A DNA stretch of 64,000 bases from the NCBI GenBank assembly GCA_965247535.1, contig OZ252018.1, forward strand, positions 744,001 through 808,000. The letters are read 5' to 3'. Source of the stretch: JAPPHY01 sp965247535 (GTDB taxonomy: Bacteria; Chloroflexota; Dehalococcoidia; Lucifugimonadales; UBA2985). Shown in pieces: positions 24,190-34,031 of this stretch. Under the pieces are notes generated by a model. The model saw only the letters and a list, made by a program, of their open reading frames with translations, ran no database searches and was not told where the DNA came from. The position numbers and the translations under genes were made by a program. Numbering within the stretch: the stretch's first letter is position 1; every line of letters begins with the position of its first letter.

Positions 24190-26322
24190 CTATGCCAGGT
24201 CGAAGCGGTCCAGGTTCATGACTTTGCACCACGCGGCCACAAAGTCGCGCACGAACGCCTGCTGGCCGTCGTCGCAGGCGTACACCTCGGCGATGGCCCG
24301 GAGCTCGGAGTTCGAGCCGAATACGAGGTCCACCCCGGTGCCGGTCCACTTTACGTCGCCCGTCGCCCGGTCTCGTCCCTCGAAGACGCCGTCATCCGCG
24401 GCGGCTGCCTGCCACTCGGTGTCCATGTCGAGGAGGTTCACGAAGAAGTCGTTGGTCAGCGCACCGGGCGTGTCGGTGAAGACGCCGTGGGGCGACTGCC
24501 CCTTGTTGGCGTTCAGCACGCGCAGGCCGCCGACCAGCGCAGTCATCTCAGGAGGGGTCAGCGTCAGCATGTATGCACGCTCGACCAGAAGCTCCTCAGC
24601 CTGTCCACGGTGTCCGGCCTGCAGGTAGTTGCGGAACGCGTCGGCGGTGGGCTCAAGCACTGCGAACGATTCCACGTCGGTCCACTCCTGCGAGGCGTCC
24701 GATCGTCCGGGCGCGAAGGGCGCGTGCACCTCCAGCCCCGCGTTCCTCGTTGCCTGCTCCACGCCTGCGCAACCGGCGAGTACGATGAGGTCGGCCATTG
24801 ATACCGCCGTCCCATCGGTCTGCGCGCTGTTGAACTCCGTCCTGATCTGCTCCAGGGTGTCCAGCACGTGTCCCGGTTCGGCGGGGTCGTTGACCTCCCA
24901 GTCCTTCTGCGGTGCGAGGCGAATGCGAGCCCCGTTCGCTCCACCGCGCTTGTCGGTGCCCCGGAACGTCGACGCCGACGCCCAGGCGGTCGAGACCAGC
25001 TGCGAGACGGACAGGCCGGAGGCGAGCACTCTGGCCTTGAGGTCGGCGATGTCTTGCTCTCCAATCAACCCGTGACCGACGGCAGGGACGGGGTCCTGCC
25101 ACAGGAACGGCTCCGCGGGAACCAGCGTTCCGAGGTACCGGCTTCTTGGCCCCATGTCACGGTGGATCAGCTTGAACCACGCCCTGGCGAAGGCATCTTC
25201 GAGCTCTGGCGGGTTCTCGAGGAAGCGCCTCGATATCGGCCCGTACACCGGGTCGACCATGAGCGAGAGGTCCGTGGTGAGCATAAAGGGCGCGTGCGTC
25301 TTCGAAGGATCGTGGGCGTCGGGCACGGTGGCCACCTGGGCAGCGTTCGCGGGGGCATACTGCGACTTGCCCGCGGGGCTCTTCGTCAGCTCCCACTCCA
25401 GGCCGTGCAGGTTCTCGAAGAAGTTGTTGTCCCACTGAACGGGGTTGGTGGTCCAGGCGCCCTCAAGGCCGCTGGTGAACGCATCGACGCCCTTGCCGCT
25501 GCCGGAGCGGTTCTTCCAGCCGAGGCCCTGCTCCTCAAGGCTGGCACCCTCCGGGTCGGGACCGACGAATTCCTCTGGGACGGCCCCATGCGCCTTGCCG
25601 AAGGTGTGTCCGCCTGCAATCAGAGCAACCGTCTCTTCGTCGTTCATGGCCATGCGGGCGAAGGTCTGCCGGATGAACCTCGCCGCGGCGGCCGGGTCGG
25701 GGTTGCCGTTCGGCCCCTCCGGGTTGACGTATATGAGGCCCATGTGGTCGGCGCCCAGGGGTTCCTGCAACTCTCCGTCCGCGCTGTGGCGCTCATTCGC
25801 AAGCCACGTTTCCTCGGACCCCCAGTAGGTCTCGTCGGCCTCCCAGACATCCGGCCGGCCGAACCCGAACCCAAGCGTCCGGAAGCCCATTGACTCCAGG
25901 GCGCAGTTTCCGGCGAAGATGATCAGGTCGGCCCAGGAGATGCGGTTGCCGTACTTCTGCTTGACGGGCCAGAGCAAGCGCCGCGCCTTGTCAAGGGTCG
26001 CGTTGTCCGGCCAGCTGTTCAGCGGAGCGAATCGCTGGTAGCCGGACCCTCCGCCGCCTCGGCCGTCGGTGATGCGGTAGGTGCCCGCGGCGTGCCACGT
26101 CATGCGTATGAACAGCGGCCCGTAGTGGCCGTAGTCGGCAGGCCACCACTCTTGCGACGTGGTCATAACCTGTTCGATGTCCTGCTTCAGCGCGTCGACG
26201 TCCAGGTCCTTGAAGGACTCGGCGTAGTTGAAGTCTCCGCCCATCGGGTCCGACACGGGGGAGTTCTGCCGGAGGGGCTTAAGGTTCAGCTGGTTCGGCC
26301 ACCAGAACTTGTTCGTGGTCAA
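24190..26322 (-). CDS. katG: Catalase-peroxidase
   Basis: Bifunctional haem enzyme that removes hydrogen peroxide. The distal Arg-Trp-His triad lies in IRMTWHAAGTYR, the proximal haem His in GGHTFGKAHG, and the Trp-Tyr-Met crosslink partners are present (the same Trp, the Tyr of GLIYVNPEG, and the Met of RMAMNDEET). 710 residues with both the active N-terminal and the degenerate C-terminal half. The start is TTG at 26322 with AAAGGAG 7 nt upstream. It stands beside trxB and the selenoprotein, suggesting an oxidative-stress neighbourhood. No OxyR or Fur gene is in the window. Confidence 0.97.
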   Translation of the reverse strand: MTTNKFWWPNQLNLKPLRQNSPVSDPMGGDFNYAESFKDLDVDALKQDIEQVMTTSQEWWPADYGHYGPLFIRMTWHAAGTYRITDGRGGGGSGYQRFAPLNSWPDNATLDKARRLLWPVKQKYGNRISWADLIIFAGNCALESMGFRTLGFGFGRPDVWEADETYWGSEETWLANERHSADGELQEPLGADHMGLIYVNPEGPNGNPDPAAAARFIRQTFARMAMNDEETVALIAGGHTFGKAHGAVPEEFVGPDPEGASLEEQGLGWKNRSGSGKGVDAFTSGLEGAWTTNPVQWDNNFFENLHGLEWELTKSPAGKSQYAPANAAQVATVPDAHDPSKTHAPFMLTTDLSLMVDPVYGPISRRFLENPPELEDAFARAWFKLIHRDMGPRSRYLGTLVPAEPFLWQDPVPAVGHGLIGEQDIADLKARVLASGLSVSQLVSTAWASASTFRGTDKRGGANGARIRLAPQKDWEVNDPAEPGHVLDTLEQIRTEFNSAQTDGTAVSMADLIVLAGCAGVEQATRNAGLEVHAPFAPGRSDASQEWTDVESFAVLEPTADAFRNYLQAGHRGQAEELLVERAYMLTLTPPEMTALVGGLRVLNANKGQSPHGVFTDTPGALTNDFFVNLLDMDTEWQAAAADDGVFEGRDRATGDVKWTGTGVDLVFGSNSELRAIAEVYACDDGQQAFVRDFVAAWCKVMNLDRFDLA

Positions 26323-26377
26323 GTCGTATCTCCTTTTGCGGCTATGCTTGAAAAGCGATCAATCTCATAGTGCCGGC

Positions 26378-26411
26378 GACCGCGGTCGCAGCCTTCAGCG
26401 ACCGTGCGGTC
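26378..26411. repeat. Inverted repeat between a membrane-protein gene and katG
   Basis: GACCGCGGTCGC and GCGACC-GT-GCGGTC can pair over 12 bp with a 2-nt bulge and an 8-nt loop. It lies 87 nt after the stop of the upstream gene and 56 nt before the katG start. A terminator is the simplest reading; an operator for katG is possible. Confidence 0.4.
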
Positions 26412-26497
26412 ACACGTTGACATGCTAGCAGGTTGGCATTCCCTTGGGCAATCCCAACCGCCCTCGAGTGCTTGCTAACGGGCTTCGGCCGCGCGCG

Positions 26498-27421
26498 TCA
26501 GCGCTCCTCGCCCGGCGTTACGGTCGGCGCCTCAAGCTCGAGCTCGGCGTCTGCTGCTGGCCGGCGTACCCTAACCAGGTAGACCAATGCGAAGAACATG
26601 CCCAGAAACGCCAGTTCGAACGCAGTAGTTGCGATGAAGGCCGCCAACCCGAGGAATAGGCCCAGGAATGGAATTAACGTCAAGTACGGCCCTTCCGCAA
26701 AGCCGAGCAGGTCCGCAATGAGGACCCTGGCGTACCCGCTCAATATCAAAGTCGCCAGCAGTCCGATGGCCGCATCCCTGCGAAACCTCGGGCTGCGCCG
26801 CTCGAAGTTGCCGAGCAGCCACACCTTCGCAAGAACCACGGTCAGCCCGATGGCGGCCCCTGCGAGGTAGTGGATCAAATAGAGGTATGTGCTGTGTACC
26901 GCAATAGGAGAACCGGTCACGGAGCCGACTACGTTCAAGGACGAGTAGACGAGCAGGAAGACCGCGTGCGTCAGGCTGAGCCTCGACGCCATACGTGCAA
27001 ACCACAGCAGCACGAAGATCTCCAGCAGCAAAGCGAATCCAGCGAAGGAGAACGTGCGTCCCAAATTGGAAAGGTCGTTCTCCGTTGGAAAAACCACACC
27101 GACAAGGAGGAATACGCCTTGAGTGGTTGTACTCATGACCGACGCAGCTATGACGTAGCCCCAAAGCACGGCAAGAAAGTCCCTGCCAAGGTTGCGAACG
27201 CGCAGGTAGGAAACGGCCAGCAGCAGCAGTCCAACGCCGCTAACAACCATGAACAACAGGTGGAAATACGTTGAGTATGTAGCTGCGTCGCTGATCGGCA
27301 GGATTAAGGGGGCAAATGAAGTCAATGGCACTAGCAATATGCTCAATATCGCTGGGATGCCGACGATTAGCCACAGCTCCCAGCGGTAGGTAATCAAGAA
27401 ACTGCGCACTTTGGCCTTCAT
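26498..27421 (-). CDS. Polytopic membrane protein of unknown function
   Basis: 307 residues with about eight hydrophobic segments, the first starting near residue 15 (WELWLIVGIPAILSILLVPL). The C-terminal tail is short and acidic. No family motif was recognised, and it is not obviously a transporter. ATG at 27421. It precedes katG on the same strand but an inverted repeat lies between them. Confidence 0.7.
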   Translation of the reverse strand: MKAKVRSFLITYRWELWLIVGIPAILSILLVPLTSFAPLILPISDAATYSTYFHLLFMVVSGVGLLLLAVSYLRVRNLGRDFLAVLWGYVIAASVMSTTTQGVFLLVGVVFPTENDLSNLGRTFSFAGFALLLEIFVLLWFARMASRLSLTHAVFLLVYSSLNVVGSVTGSPIAVHSTYLYLIHYLAGAAIGLTVVLAKVWLLGNFERRSPRFRRDAAIGLLATLILSGYARVLIADLLGFAEGPYLTLIPFLGLFLGLAAFIATTAFELAFLGMFFALVYLVRVRRPAADAELELEAPTVTPGEER

Positions 27422-27714
27422 CGCTTGGCGTTCAAACTTCTAATGGAGGGGTGTCAGTTTCTCTCTGGCGACCAGCAGTGGGATGGAGGTTGCGTGATCT
27501 CCCTGAGAGCCCTGTTGTGCTGCAGTATATCTTCTCGCCTGGCCCTTGGCACGCCCGACGGCGTCACGATGCCCTGGGCCGTTGTCGCCCTGCGCCCGGT
27601 AAGGTCAGTGGCAAAGGCGCAGTCCACATCCGTCCCGCCGACGGCTCCCTGTTCTGGACTCCCACATGCCCGTACTGCTAAGCTGTGTGCCACATTCCTC
27701 CCAGCAAAGGTCGC
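27422..27714. other. Divergent intergenic region upstream of mutS2
   Basis: About 290 bp between the membrane-protein start and mutS2. No gene, riboswitch or convincing promoter pair was found; an isolated TATAT stretch lies near 27527. Confidence 0.5.
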
Positions 27715-30096
27715 ATGGACACCGATACAACAGGCACACCGGAGGAGGACCTCCGGGAAAGGGCGCTTGAGCTTCTCGAGTTCCCGCAGGTCATGGAGCG
27801 TCTGGCTAGCTATACCCAAACGCCCCTCGGCGGAGAGCTGGCCCTGTCCCTCAGGCCGGCCCATACCCACCAGGACGTGCAGCTGCGACAGCAGGAGACC
27901 TCGGAAGCGGTGCTCCTTCTCGAGCGCGGCAGGGAAGTGGAGTTCAGCGCGGCGCGGGACGTCCGCAGGGCGGTTGACAGCGCCGCCCTCGGCGCCACGC
28001 TGTCCGGGCTCGACCTCCGGGACGTGGCGGGCACAGCGCGGGCCCTTGGAAGCGCCAGGTCTGTCGTCGGCTCCCAGACCGACCTGGGCATACTCTCGCA
28101 CCTCGCAAGGGAGATCGCCGACTTCCGCGACCTGGAGAGGCAACTGTCGCGAGCCATCGGCCGCGAGGGCGAGGTCCTGGACGGGGCGTCGCGGCAGCTT
28201 GCCGAGCTGCGGGTGCGCGCACGCGAGACCTTCAACACGCTGGAGTCCTCTCTGCAGAGGACTATGCGCGGGCTGTATGCACGCGGCGTCCTGCAGGAGC
28301 CTCTCATCACCCAGCGCCAGGGCAGGATGGTGATCCTGGTGAAGTCGGAGATGCGCCAGCACGTTCAGGGCATAGTCCACGACGTGTCCGACAGCGGGGC
28401 CACGCTGTTCGTGGAACCGCTCCCGTCTATCTCCCAGGGCAACCAGTGGCAGGAGCTTCGACTGGCTGCGATCCGGGAGGAGGAGCGTGTCCTGCGCGAG
28501 CTCTCAGCGCTGGTGGAAGATTCGAAGGACGACCTACTGCTGGGCATGGACATGCTCGCGCGGATCGACCTGGCGATGGCCAAGGCCCGATACTCGGCCG
28601 CCGTCAGGGGGGCGCCGGTCGCGCTGGTGCAGGCCGGGGAGTCGTATATGCTGCTGTCCGAGGCGCGTCATCCGCTGCTGTCCGGGAACGTGGTGCCTAA
28701 CACCATCCAGCTGGGTAACGGTTCCTCGATTATCCTCGTTACCGGGCCGAACGCAGGCGGCAAGACCGTATCGTTGAAGATGGCCGGCCTGCTGACGGCG
28801 ATGGCTCAGGCCGGGCTTCACGTGCCTGCCAGAGAGGCCATCATCAGCGTCTTCGACGGATTCTACGCGGACATAGGCGACCAGCAGAGCATACAGCGCT
28901 CCCTCTCCACGTTCAGCTCTCACGTTCAGAACCTGGGCAAGATCTTCGATCGCGCCACTCCGCACTCGCTCGTGCTCATCGATGAGCTTGGCACCAGCAC
29001 CGACCCGGAGGAGGGCGCGGCGCTGGCCAAGGCCATCCTCCGACAGCTCAACAGGCGAGGAATTCCAACCATCGCCACCTCACACCACCGCGATCTTGCG
29101 GCGTTCGTGCAGGACAGCCCCGGAATGACGAACGCCAGCGTCGAGCTTGACCCCGACACGCTCACGCCAACCTACAAGCTCAACATTGGCCTGCCGGAGA
29201 GGAGCTACGCTCTCACCATCGCCGCGAAGCTGGGTATGCCACAGGCGGTCATCGATGACGCCCGCTCCATGCTTTCGCCCGAGTTCCGGCAGACCGAGGG
29301 ACTGCTGAGCAAGCTCCAGCTAGAGCGGCGCCAGGCCGTAGAGCGGAGCAGGGAGGCACAGGAGGAACTGCGGCAGGCGAGGGAGCTCCGGCAGGAGCTG
29401 GAGCAGAGGCTGGTCGCGCTGGAGCAGGAGAGAGATTGGATGATTGCTGAGTCCCGCAGGGAGCTGGAGGCTAGGGCGGAGGAGGTGCGTCAGCGGCTGC
29501 GGGCCGTGGAGCGCTCCCTACCGGCGGCGCGACAGCCTCAGCCTGCGCCGGCCCTGCACCAGCAGCGTCAGGAGGTCGCGCAGGTTAAGCGGGAGCTGCA
29601 ATCTCCTGCGTGGAGGGGAGACGCAGCCCGCGACCGCTGGCTTGGCACGCTTAGGCGCGGAGACCTGATCATCGTGCGGGGCATAGGCCAGGCCCTCGAG
29701 GTGCTGACCGAGCCGTCGGAACAGGGCAGCTTGGAGGTTGCGCTGGGTTCCATCAGGGTAACGGTCTCGCTTGACGGAATCGAGCGTAGGGTCGAGGCTG
29801 CCGCGCCCGCGTCAGGTGCGGCCGCGGCCGTAATTCCTCCCGCCGCGCACGTTCCCGCGCAGCGCGACCTCGACCTTCGAGGCGTGCGCGTGGCCGACGC
29901 GCTGGACCGGCTGGACGGCTTCCTGGACAAGGCGGTCCTTGCCGGTCTTTCGTCTGTGCGGCTGGTGCACGGAGTGGGAACGGGAGCTCTTCGCAGCGCC
30001 CTGCGCGAGCACCTCACCAGGCACATCCACGTGGGGTCATTCGCCTCTGAGGAAGGGAATAGCAGCGACGGCGCAACCGTGGTTGAGCTGGCGTAG
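27715..30096 (+). CDS. mutS2: MutS2 family ATPase/nuclease
   Basis: MutS-like ATPase lacking the mismatch-recognition domain, about 793 residues. Walker A TGPNAGGKT is near residue 342, Walker B VLIDELGTSTDPEEG near residue 420, a long Gln/Glu/Arg-rich coiled coil spans about 510-620, and a C-terminal Smr domain (DLRGVRVADALDRL, then LVHGVGTGALR) ends the protein. MutS2 suppresses homologous recombination in some bacteria and in Bacillus subtilis acts on collided ribosomes. The ATG at 27715 begins the family N terminus; earlier in-frame codons are unlikely. The next gene is a release-factor-like protein, which fits the ribosome-rescue role. Confidence 0.94.
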   Translation: MDTDTTGTPEEDLRERALELLEFPQVMERLASYTQTPLGGELALSLRPAHTHQDVQLRQQETSEAVLLLERGREVEFSAARDVRRAVDSAALGATLSGLDLRDVAGTARALGSARSVVGSQTDLGILSHLAREIADFRDLERQLSRAIGREGEVLDGASRQLAELRVRARETFNTLESSLQRTMRGLYARGVLQEPLITQRQGRMVILVKSEMRQHVQGIVHDVSDSGATLFVEPLPSISQGNQWQELRLAAIREEERVLRELSALVEDSKDDLLLGMDMLARIDLAMAKARYSAAVRGAPVALVQAGESYMLLSEARHPLLSGNVVPNTIQLGNGSSIILVTGPNAGGKTVSLKMAGLLTAMAQAGLHVPAREAIISVFDGFYADIGDQQSIQRSLSTFSSHVQNLGKIFDRATPHSLVLIDELGTSTDPEEGAALAKAILRQLNRRGIPTIATSHHRDLAAFVQDSPGMTNASVELDPDTLTPTYKLNIGLPERSYALTIAAKLGMPQAVIDDARSMLSPEFRQTEGLLSKLQLERRQAVERSREAQEELRQARELRQELEQRLVALEQERDWMIAESRRELEARAEEVRQRLRAVERSLPAARQPQPAPALHQQRQEVAQVKRELQSPAWRGDAARDRWLGTLRRGDLIIVRGIGQALEVLTEPSEQGSLEVALGSIRVTVSLDGIERRVEAAAPASGAAAAVIPPAAHVPAQRDLDLRGVRVADALDRLDGFLDKAVLAGLSSVRLVHGVGTGALRSALREHLTRHIHVGSFASEEGNSSDGATVVELA

Positions 30097-30182
30097 GGTC
30101 TACCGCAGCGGAGCGGTTGGGCAACCCCCAGCCGGGCAACTGTTGAGGATGGAATACCCATGACCGTTTGGCGGAGTCACCT

Positions 30183-30881
30183 ATGGAGCATCGGGACATA
30201 GCGATAGGCCCAATGCGCAGCCTTGCCGGCGCCTGGCACGATCCGGCCAGGAGCGGTCGCACCTACTGCCTGCCGCCCGGCACCGGGCCGCCGGCCGATG
30301 CAGCCCTGGACGATCCGCTCGCAGTGGCGGTGAGGGATTCCGGGACCGGCGCGATCCTGTTCCGGAGCGCGGACGAGTCCCACGCCGTGCTCCCGCCATT
30401 TCCGGTCGAGACGGCCGCGACTATCGAAGGTTGGGACGCCGGCCCGTTGCTCGCCCTCCTGGACAGGCCCCGCACGGTCCTCGTACTGCTGCTGCGACTC
30501 AGCGGCTACGCCATAGGAGTCTTCGAGGGTGAGCGCCTCGCGCAGTCGAAGACCGGCAGTCGCTTCGTTAAGGCGCGTCACAAGAAGGGGGGAAGCTCGT
30601 CCGCGCGGTTTGCGCGCCGCCGGGAGGGGCAGGCCCGAGCGCTTATGGACAAGGCGGCGGAGACGTTTCAGCAGCAGGCGGAAGCCTACGAAGGCGCATT
30701 CGACCACTTGCTCTTTGGCGGGGACAGGCTGACGCTGCTGGCTTTTCAGAAGCGCTGCCCGTACCTGGAACGGCTGGAGAGCATTCGCTTGCCCCGCATC
30801 CTGAACGTCGACGACCCCAAGCTGGAGACCTTGCGGTCGCTTCCGCGCCTGATCTACACCAGCCGCGTCATCACGTCGTGA
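30183..30881 (+). CDS. VLRF1/baeRF-type release-factor-like peptidyl-tRNA hydrolase
   Basis: About 232 residues. The loop RFVKARHKKGGSSSARFARR matches the catalytic loop region of the Vms1/Ankzf1-like (VLRF1) family, which releases nascent chains from tRNA on split 50S subunits. A helix of the type RALMDKAAETFQQQ follows and a small C-terminal alpha/beta part carries DHLLFGGDRLTLL. Many relatives have a Gln after the two glycines; here three serines occupy the loop, so the activity is not certain. The ATG at 30183 has GGAG upstream; an earlier TTG at 30168 is less likely. It follows mutS2 by 86 nt on the same strand, a sensible ribosome-quality-control pairing. Confidence 0.75.
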   Translation: MEHRDIAIGPMRSLAGAWHDPARSGRTYCLPPGTGPPADAALDDPLAVAVRDSGTGAILFRSADESHAVLPPFPVETAATIEGWDAGPLLALLDRPRTVLVLLLRLSGYAIGVFEGERLAQSKTGSRFVKARHKKGGSSSARFARRREGQARALMDKAAETFQQQAEAYEGAFDHLLFGGDRLTLLAFQKRCPYLERLESIRLPRILNVDDPKLETLRSLPRLIYTSRVITS

Positions 30882-30902
30882 CCCTAACGGCCCGCGGCCT
30901 CG

Positions 30903-32114
30903 TCAGACGGCTCTGAACTTCGCCGCCTCCTCGGAGCCTCCTGTGGCGTCGCCCGCGCTGTAGGAGTGGGCGCCCGTGCCGGCGAGTCCGCCTCCCTGCA
31001 CAATCAGGTACTCCTCCCTGATCGGCTGGCCGTCCATCCAGCACTCCAGGATCTCGCGGACTCCCGCGGCGTACCGGGCCTGCGCCGAGAGCGACGTCCC
31101 GGAAGTGTGCGGCGTCATCGCGTGGTTGGGCATCGACCGCCAGGGGTGGTCGTTGGGAGCGGGCTGCGGGAACCAGACGTCGCCTGCGTACCCCGCGAGC
31201 TGCCCGCTCTCCAGGGCTGTCGCGATCGCGTCGCGGTCGCAGATCTTGCCGCGGGCAGTGTTGACGATGTATGAGCCTCGCTTCATCCTGCCAATGAGCG
31301 CGTCGTCAAACATGTGCTCGGTCTCAGCGTGGAGCGGGCAGTGGATGCTGACCACGTCGCACACGCTTACCAGCGACTCCACGTTCGGGTGGAACGTCAG
31401 GCCCAGCTCCTGCTCGACCTCAGCGGGCAGCCGGTGCCTGTCGGTGTAGTGGAGATTCACGTCGAAGGGCTTCATTCGCTTGAGGACCGCCAGGCCGATC
31501 CGGCCTGCGGCCACCACGCCCACGTCCATCCCCTCGATGTCATAGGACCGCGAAACGGCGTCAGCGATGTTCCAGCCGCCCTTCATGACCCACCCGTACT
31601 GGGGGATGTAGTCCCTGACCAGAGCCAGCATCTGCATGACGGCGTGCTCCGCCACGCTGATGCTGTTGCACCAGGTCACCTCGCAAACCGTGATGTCCCT
31701 GGCGATGGCCGACTGAAGGTCCACGTGGTCGGAGCCGATGCCCGCTGTGATTGCCATCTTGAGCTTGGGCGCGTTCCGGATGCGCTCCGCGGTAAGGTAG
31801 CCGGGCCAGAATGGCTGCGAGATGACGACGTCGGCGTCCGGCAGCTCACGCTCGAAGACCGAGTCCGGGCCGTCCTTGTCCGAGGTGACGACGAACCGGT
31901 GGCCGCGCTCGGTCAGGAACTTCTCCAGCCCAAGCCCGCCCGACACAGACCCCAGGAGTTCCCCTGGGGCAAAGTCGATGGATTCAGGCGTGGGCAGCGT
32001 CTGGCCGTCCGGGTAGTGCGTGAGACCAGGAATGGCAGCGCGGGCGTAGGCCGGAGGGAATCCGGTCACGGGATCCGGGTAAAGAACGCAAAGCACTTTG
32101 AATGCAGATGACAT
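30903..32114 (-). CDS. fdh: NAD-dependent formate dehydrogenase
   Basis: Metal-free D-2-hydroxyacid-dehydrogenase-type enzyme that oxidises formate to CO2 with NAD. 403 residues, close to the 400 of the well-studied Pseudomonas enzyme. Signature pieces are TAGIGSDHVDLQSA, the Rossmann segment VVAAGRIGLAVLKR, NTARGKICDRDA and the C-terminal MTPHTSGTSL with the catalytic His. The ATG at 32114 has GGAGGAGGA upstream. It stands alone and converges with the VLRF1 gene. Formate use fits a marine or soil heterotroph gaining energy from C1 compounds. Confidence 0.95.
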   Translation of the reverse strand: MSSAFKVLCVLYPDPVTGFPPAYARAAIPGLTHYPDGQTLPTPESIDFAPGELLGSVSGGLGLEKFLTERGHRFVVTSDKDGPDSVFERELPDADVVISQPFWPGYLTAERIRNAPKLKMAITAGIGSDHVDLQSAIARDITVCEVTWCNSISVAEHAVMQMLALVRDYIPQYGWVMKGGWNIADAVSRSYDIEGMDVGVVAAGRIGLAVLKRMKPFDVNLHYTDRHRLPAEVEQELGLTFHPNVESLVSVCDVVSIHCPLHAETEHMFDDALIGRMKRGSYIVNTARGKICDRDAIATALESGQLAGYAGDVWFPQPAPNDHPWRSMPNHAMTPHTSGTSLSAQARYAAGVREILECWMDGQPIREEYLIVQGGGLAGTGAHSYSAGDATGGSEEAAKFRAV

Positions 32115-32161
32115 TCTCACGTCCTCCTCCTCTGGTAGCCTTTGCCGGCCACCTTGTACTC

Positions 32162-32167
32162 ATTATA
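32162..32167 (-). promoter_or_regulatory. Probable -10 box of the formate dehydrogenase gene
   Basis: TATAAT on the minus strand, about 48 nt before the ATG. A palindromic ACCTG-CT-CAGGT at 32178-32189 covers the spacer and -35 area, where no good TTGACA is found. This arrangement would suit an activator or repressor, but that is inference. Confidence 0.4.
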
Positions 32168-32425
32168 TCCCTAAACCACCTGCTCAGGTACATTAGTGCC
32201 GGAGCCGCGGCAACCACCCAGGGTGACTAGCTGAGCGAAGATTGAGCCAAAGGCGCGCTTGTGTTCCTGGTTTGACAGGGTTGAAGTGGTCGTCGGAGAC
32301 GCCCTGGACCCTACGACCCTCGCAGAGGCGCCTGACGGCTCGGCGTTGCAGCGAGCCTACAGGAGACTAGGCCGCGGCGGCATCCCTCACCGGTGCGCCG
32401 CAAACGGCCATAACCGTTCGCTAAA
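32168..32425. other. Intergenic region without a gene
   Basis: Apart from the formate dehydrogenase promoter elements, nothing was recognised between that gene and the end of the frameshifted membrane-protein gene. Confidence 0.5.
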
Positions 32426-33998
32426 TCAGCCGTGCCTCACTATGGGCTGCGCCACAATCCACAGGCTGACGACGGTGTACATCACCATCAGTGCCAGCAT
32501 GGGGTACTGGCTCCTCACGGCCGACTTGGGGTCGCTAAACGCGCGGAGGGCGATTACATGGGAGATGTAAACTGCGTTGATGTGTCCCAGCACAATGGCG
32601 ACCACGCTAAAAACCCATGTAAACCTGGCGTTGACCAGGGCAATGTTGACGAGGTAGTCGGCCGTGCCAAACAGGTCCCACCCGTAGCCGAAGGGGTTCG
32701 ACGCCAGCGGGATTATGAGCTGCCCCCTGTATCACCAGCAGGGTGAAGAAGTGGGCGATGTTGTAGGCCAGCGCAATGGGTACAAGGGAGTATACGAAGG
32801 TAGAGGCGACCTGGGTGCCGGAGAGCTTCTCCCCGGCGGCCAGGGCTGCGAGCCGCGAGAAGAGTAGGTATGCCCCGATTAGAATGGCCGGCGCAAAGGC
32901 CAGGCCCACGGTGTCTGCGGTGATGCTTCCGCTTGACGCGAGACTGCCCCCGCCTAGGAGGGCGGACCACGTATCCCACAGCCCGACTTTGACGTCCAGC
33001 CACAGGGGCGTTGCCTTGAAGCCGTCGAATGTCACCGCTGCCAGCACCATGATGATGAAGACCAGGCTGTCAGTGGTCACGCTCGATAGGCGGGCCAGCC
33101 CAACGGACCACGGGCGCAGGTTGAGCTCGCGCTCGCCGGGACCGGCTCGCTCCCAGCAGGCGTAGCAGTTCACGCAGTCGTCTTGAGGTGGGCCGCAGGC
33201 GGCCTCACAGTCGTCGCACTGGTATCCGTTGGGCACCCTTGTCTCCGTTGGTGCGAACCGCGCCAGAATGCCGAAGACCACGGAGAAACACTCGCCGTAT
33301 CTGAGCCAGACGTGCCTTCCGAACAGGAGCATCCCGATCCAGCTAATGCCGGAGTAGGCCAGGATGAGCAGGGCTATGTTCAGGGGATCGGACGCGCTGG
33401 GGTACACGTTTTCCAGCCAGGCAAAGATGCAGAACAGAGCAAAGGCCGGCCACGTTCCAAGGCGGCTCGCATACTCGAAGCCCAGGTCCAGGTCGGAGTG
33501 TGGCCTGAAGCGCCTGTTCAACGCCTCCGCCCACTCGAACAGGATGCTCCAAGGGTTCATCACGGCCCACAGATTGCCTACCAGCGCCACGAAGAAGCCG
33601 AGGCCCACCCACCAAATGACCCACACGAAGGTGGGTGTGAAGTTGCCGCTTGGAGTCCGGTCGCCAAGGAGGCCGGCCGAGATTGTCAGGAGAAAGAGGA
33701 GCACTGCAACTGTCTTCACGGCAGAAATTAAGGTGCGGCCCTGGAGCAATGCCGAAAGCGGCCGGTGCGAGAACAGGTTGTGTCGCCAGTAGCCGTGCAA
33801 CGCCGGCGCTCCGCGGACAAAGGCGCCGATCACGACGAAGGAAAGAGCTACGGTTGCACCCGCTCCCACCAGGTAGTAGCCCAGCGGGACGGGCAGGTCG
33901 TAGCGCTCCCCGAATCCGTGGGCGTAGACAGGTTGGGCCGTCAGCGCCCCTGCCGCCACGAGTAGGAGCGCCGGCAGCTTGTACATAGTCCGTTTCAT
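32426..33998 (-). pseudogene. Fenitrothion-hydrolase-like polytopic membrane protein, frameshifted
   Basis: Resembles membrane proteins often labelled fenitrothion hydrolase. After a signal peptide it has AHGFGERYDLPVPLGYYLVG and about ten membrane segments. A Cys-rich loop (CDDCEAACGPPQDDCVNCYA) near residue 260 could bind metal. The first frame loses the family pattern after LVIQG at about 32725. Dropping one G from a GGGGG run restores a frame (QLIIPLASNPFGYGWDLFG) that runs through three more membrane segments to a TGA at 32426. So one base is extra, by mutation or sequencing error. It begins 33 nt after a metal-binding-like lipoprotein gene. Confidence 0.72.
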
Positions 33999-34031
33999 GT
34001 TGAGCGAGGAGTCGCCGGGTCGGCCGCCGGC

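Noticed and set aside
24868..25893. 341-codon plus-strand frame
   Set aside because: Antisense to katG, without motifs of its own.
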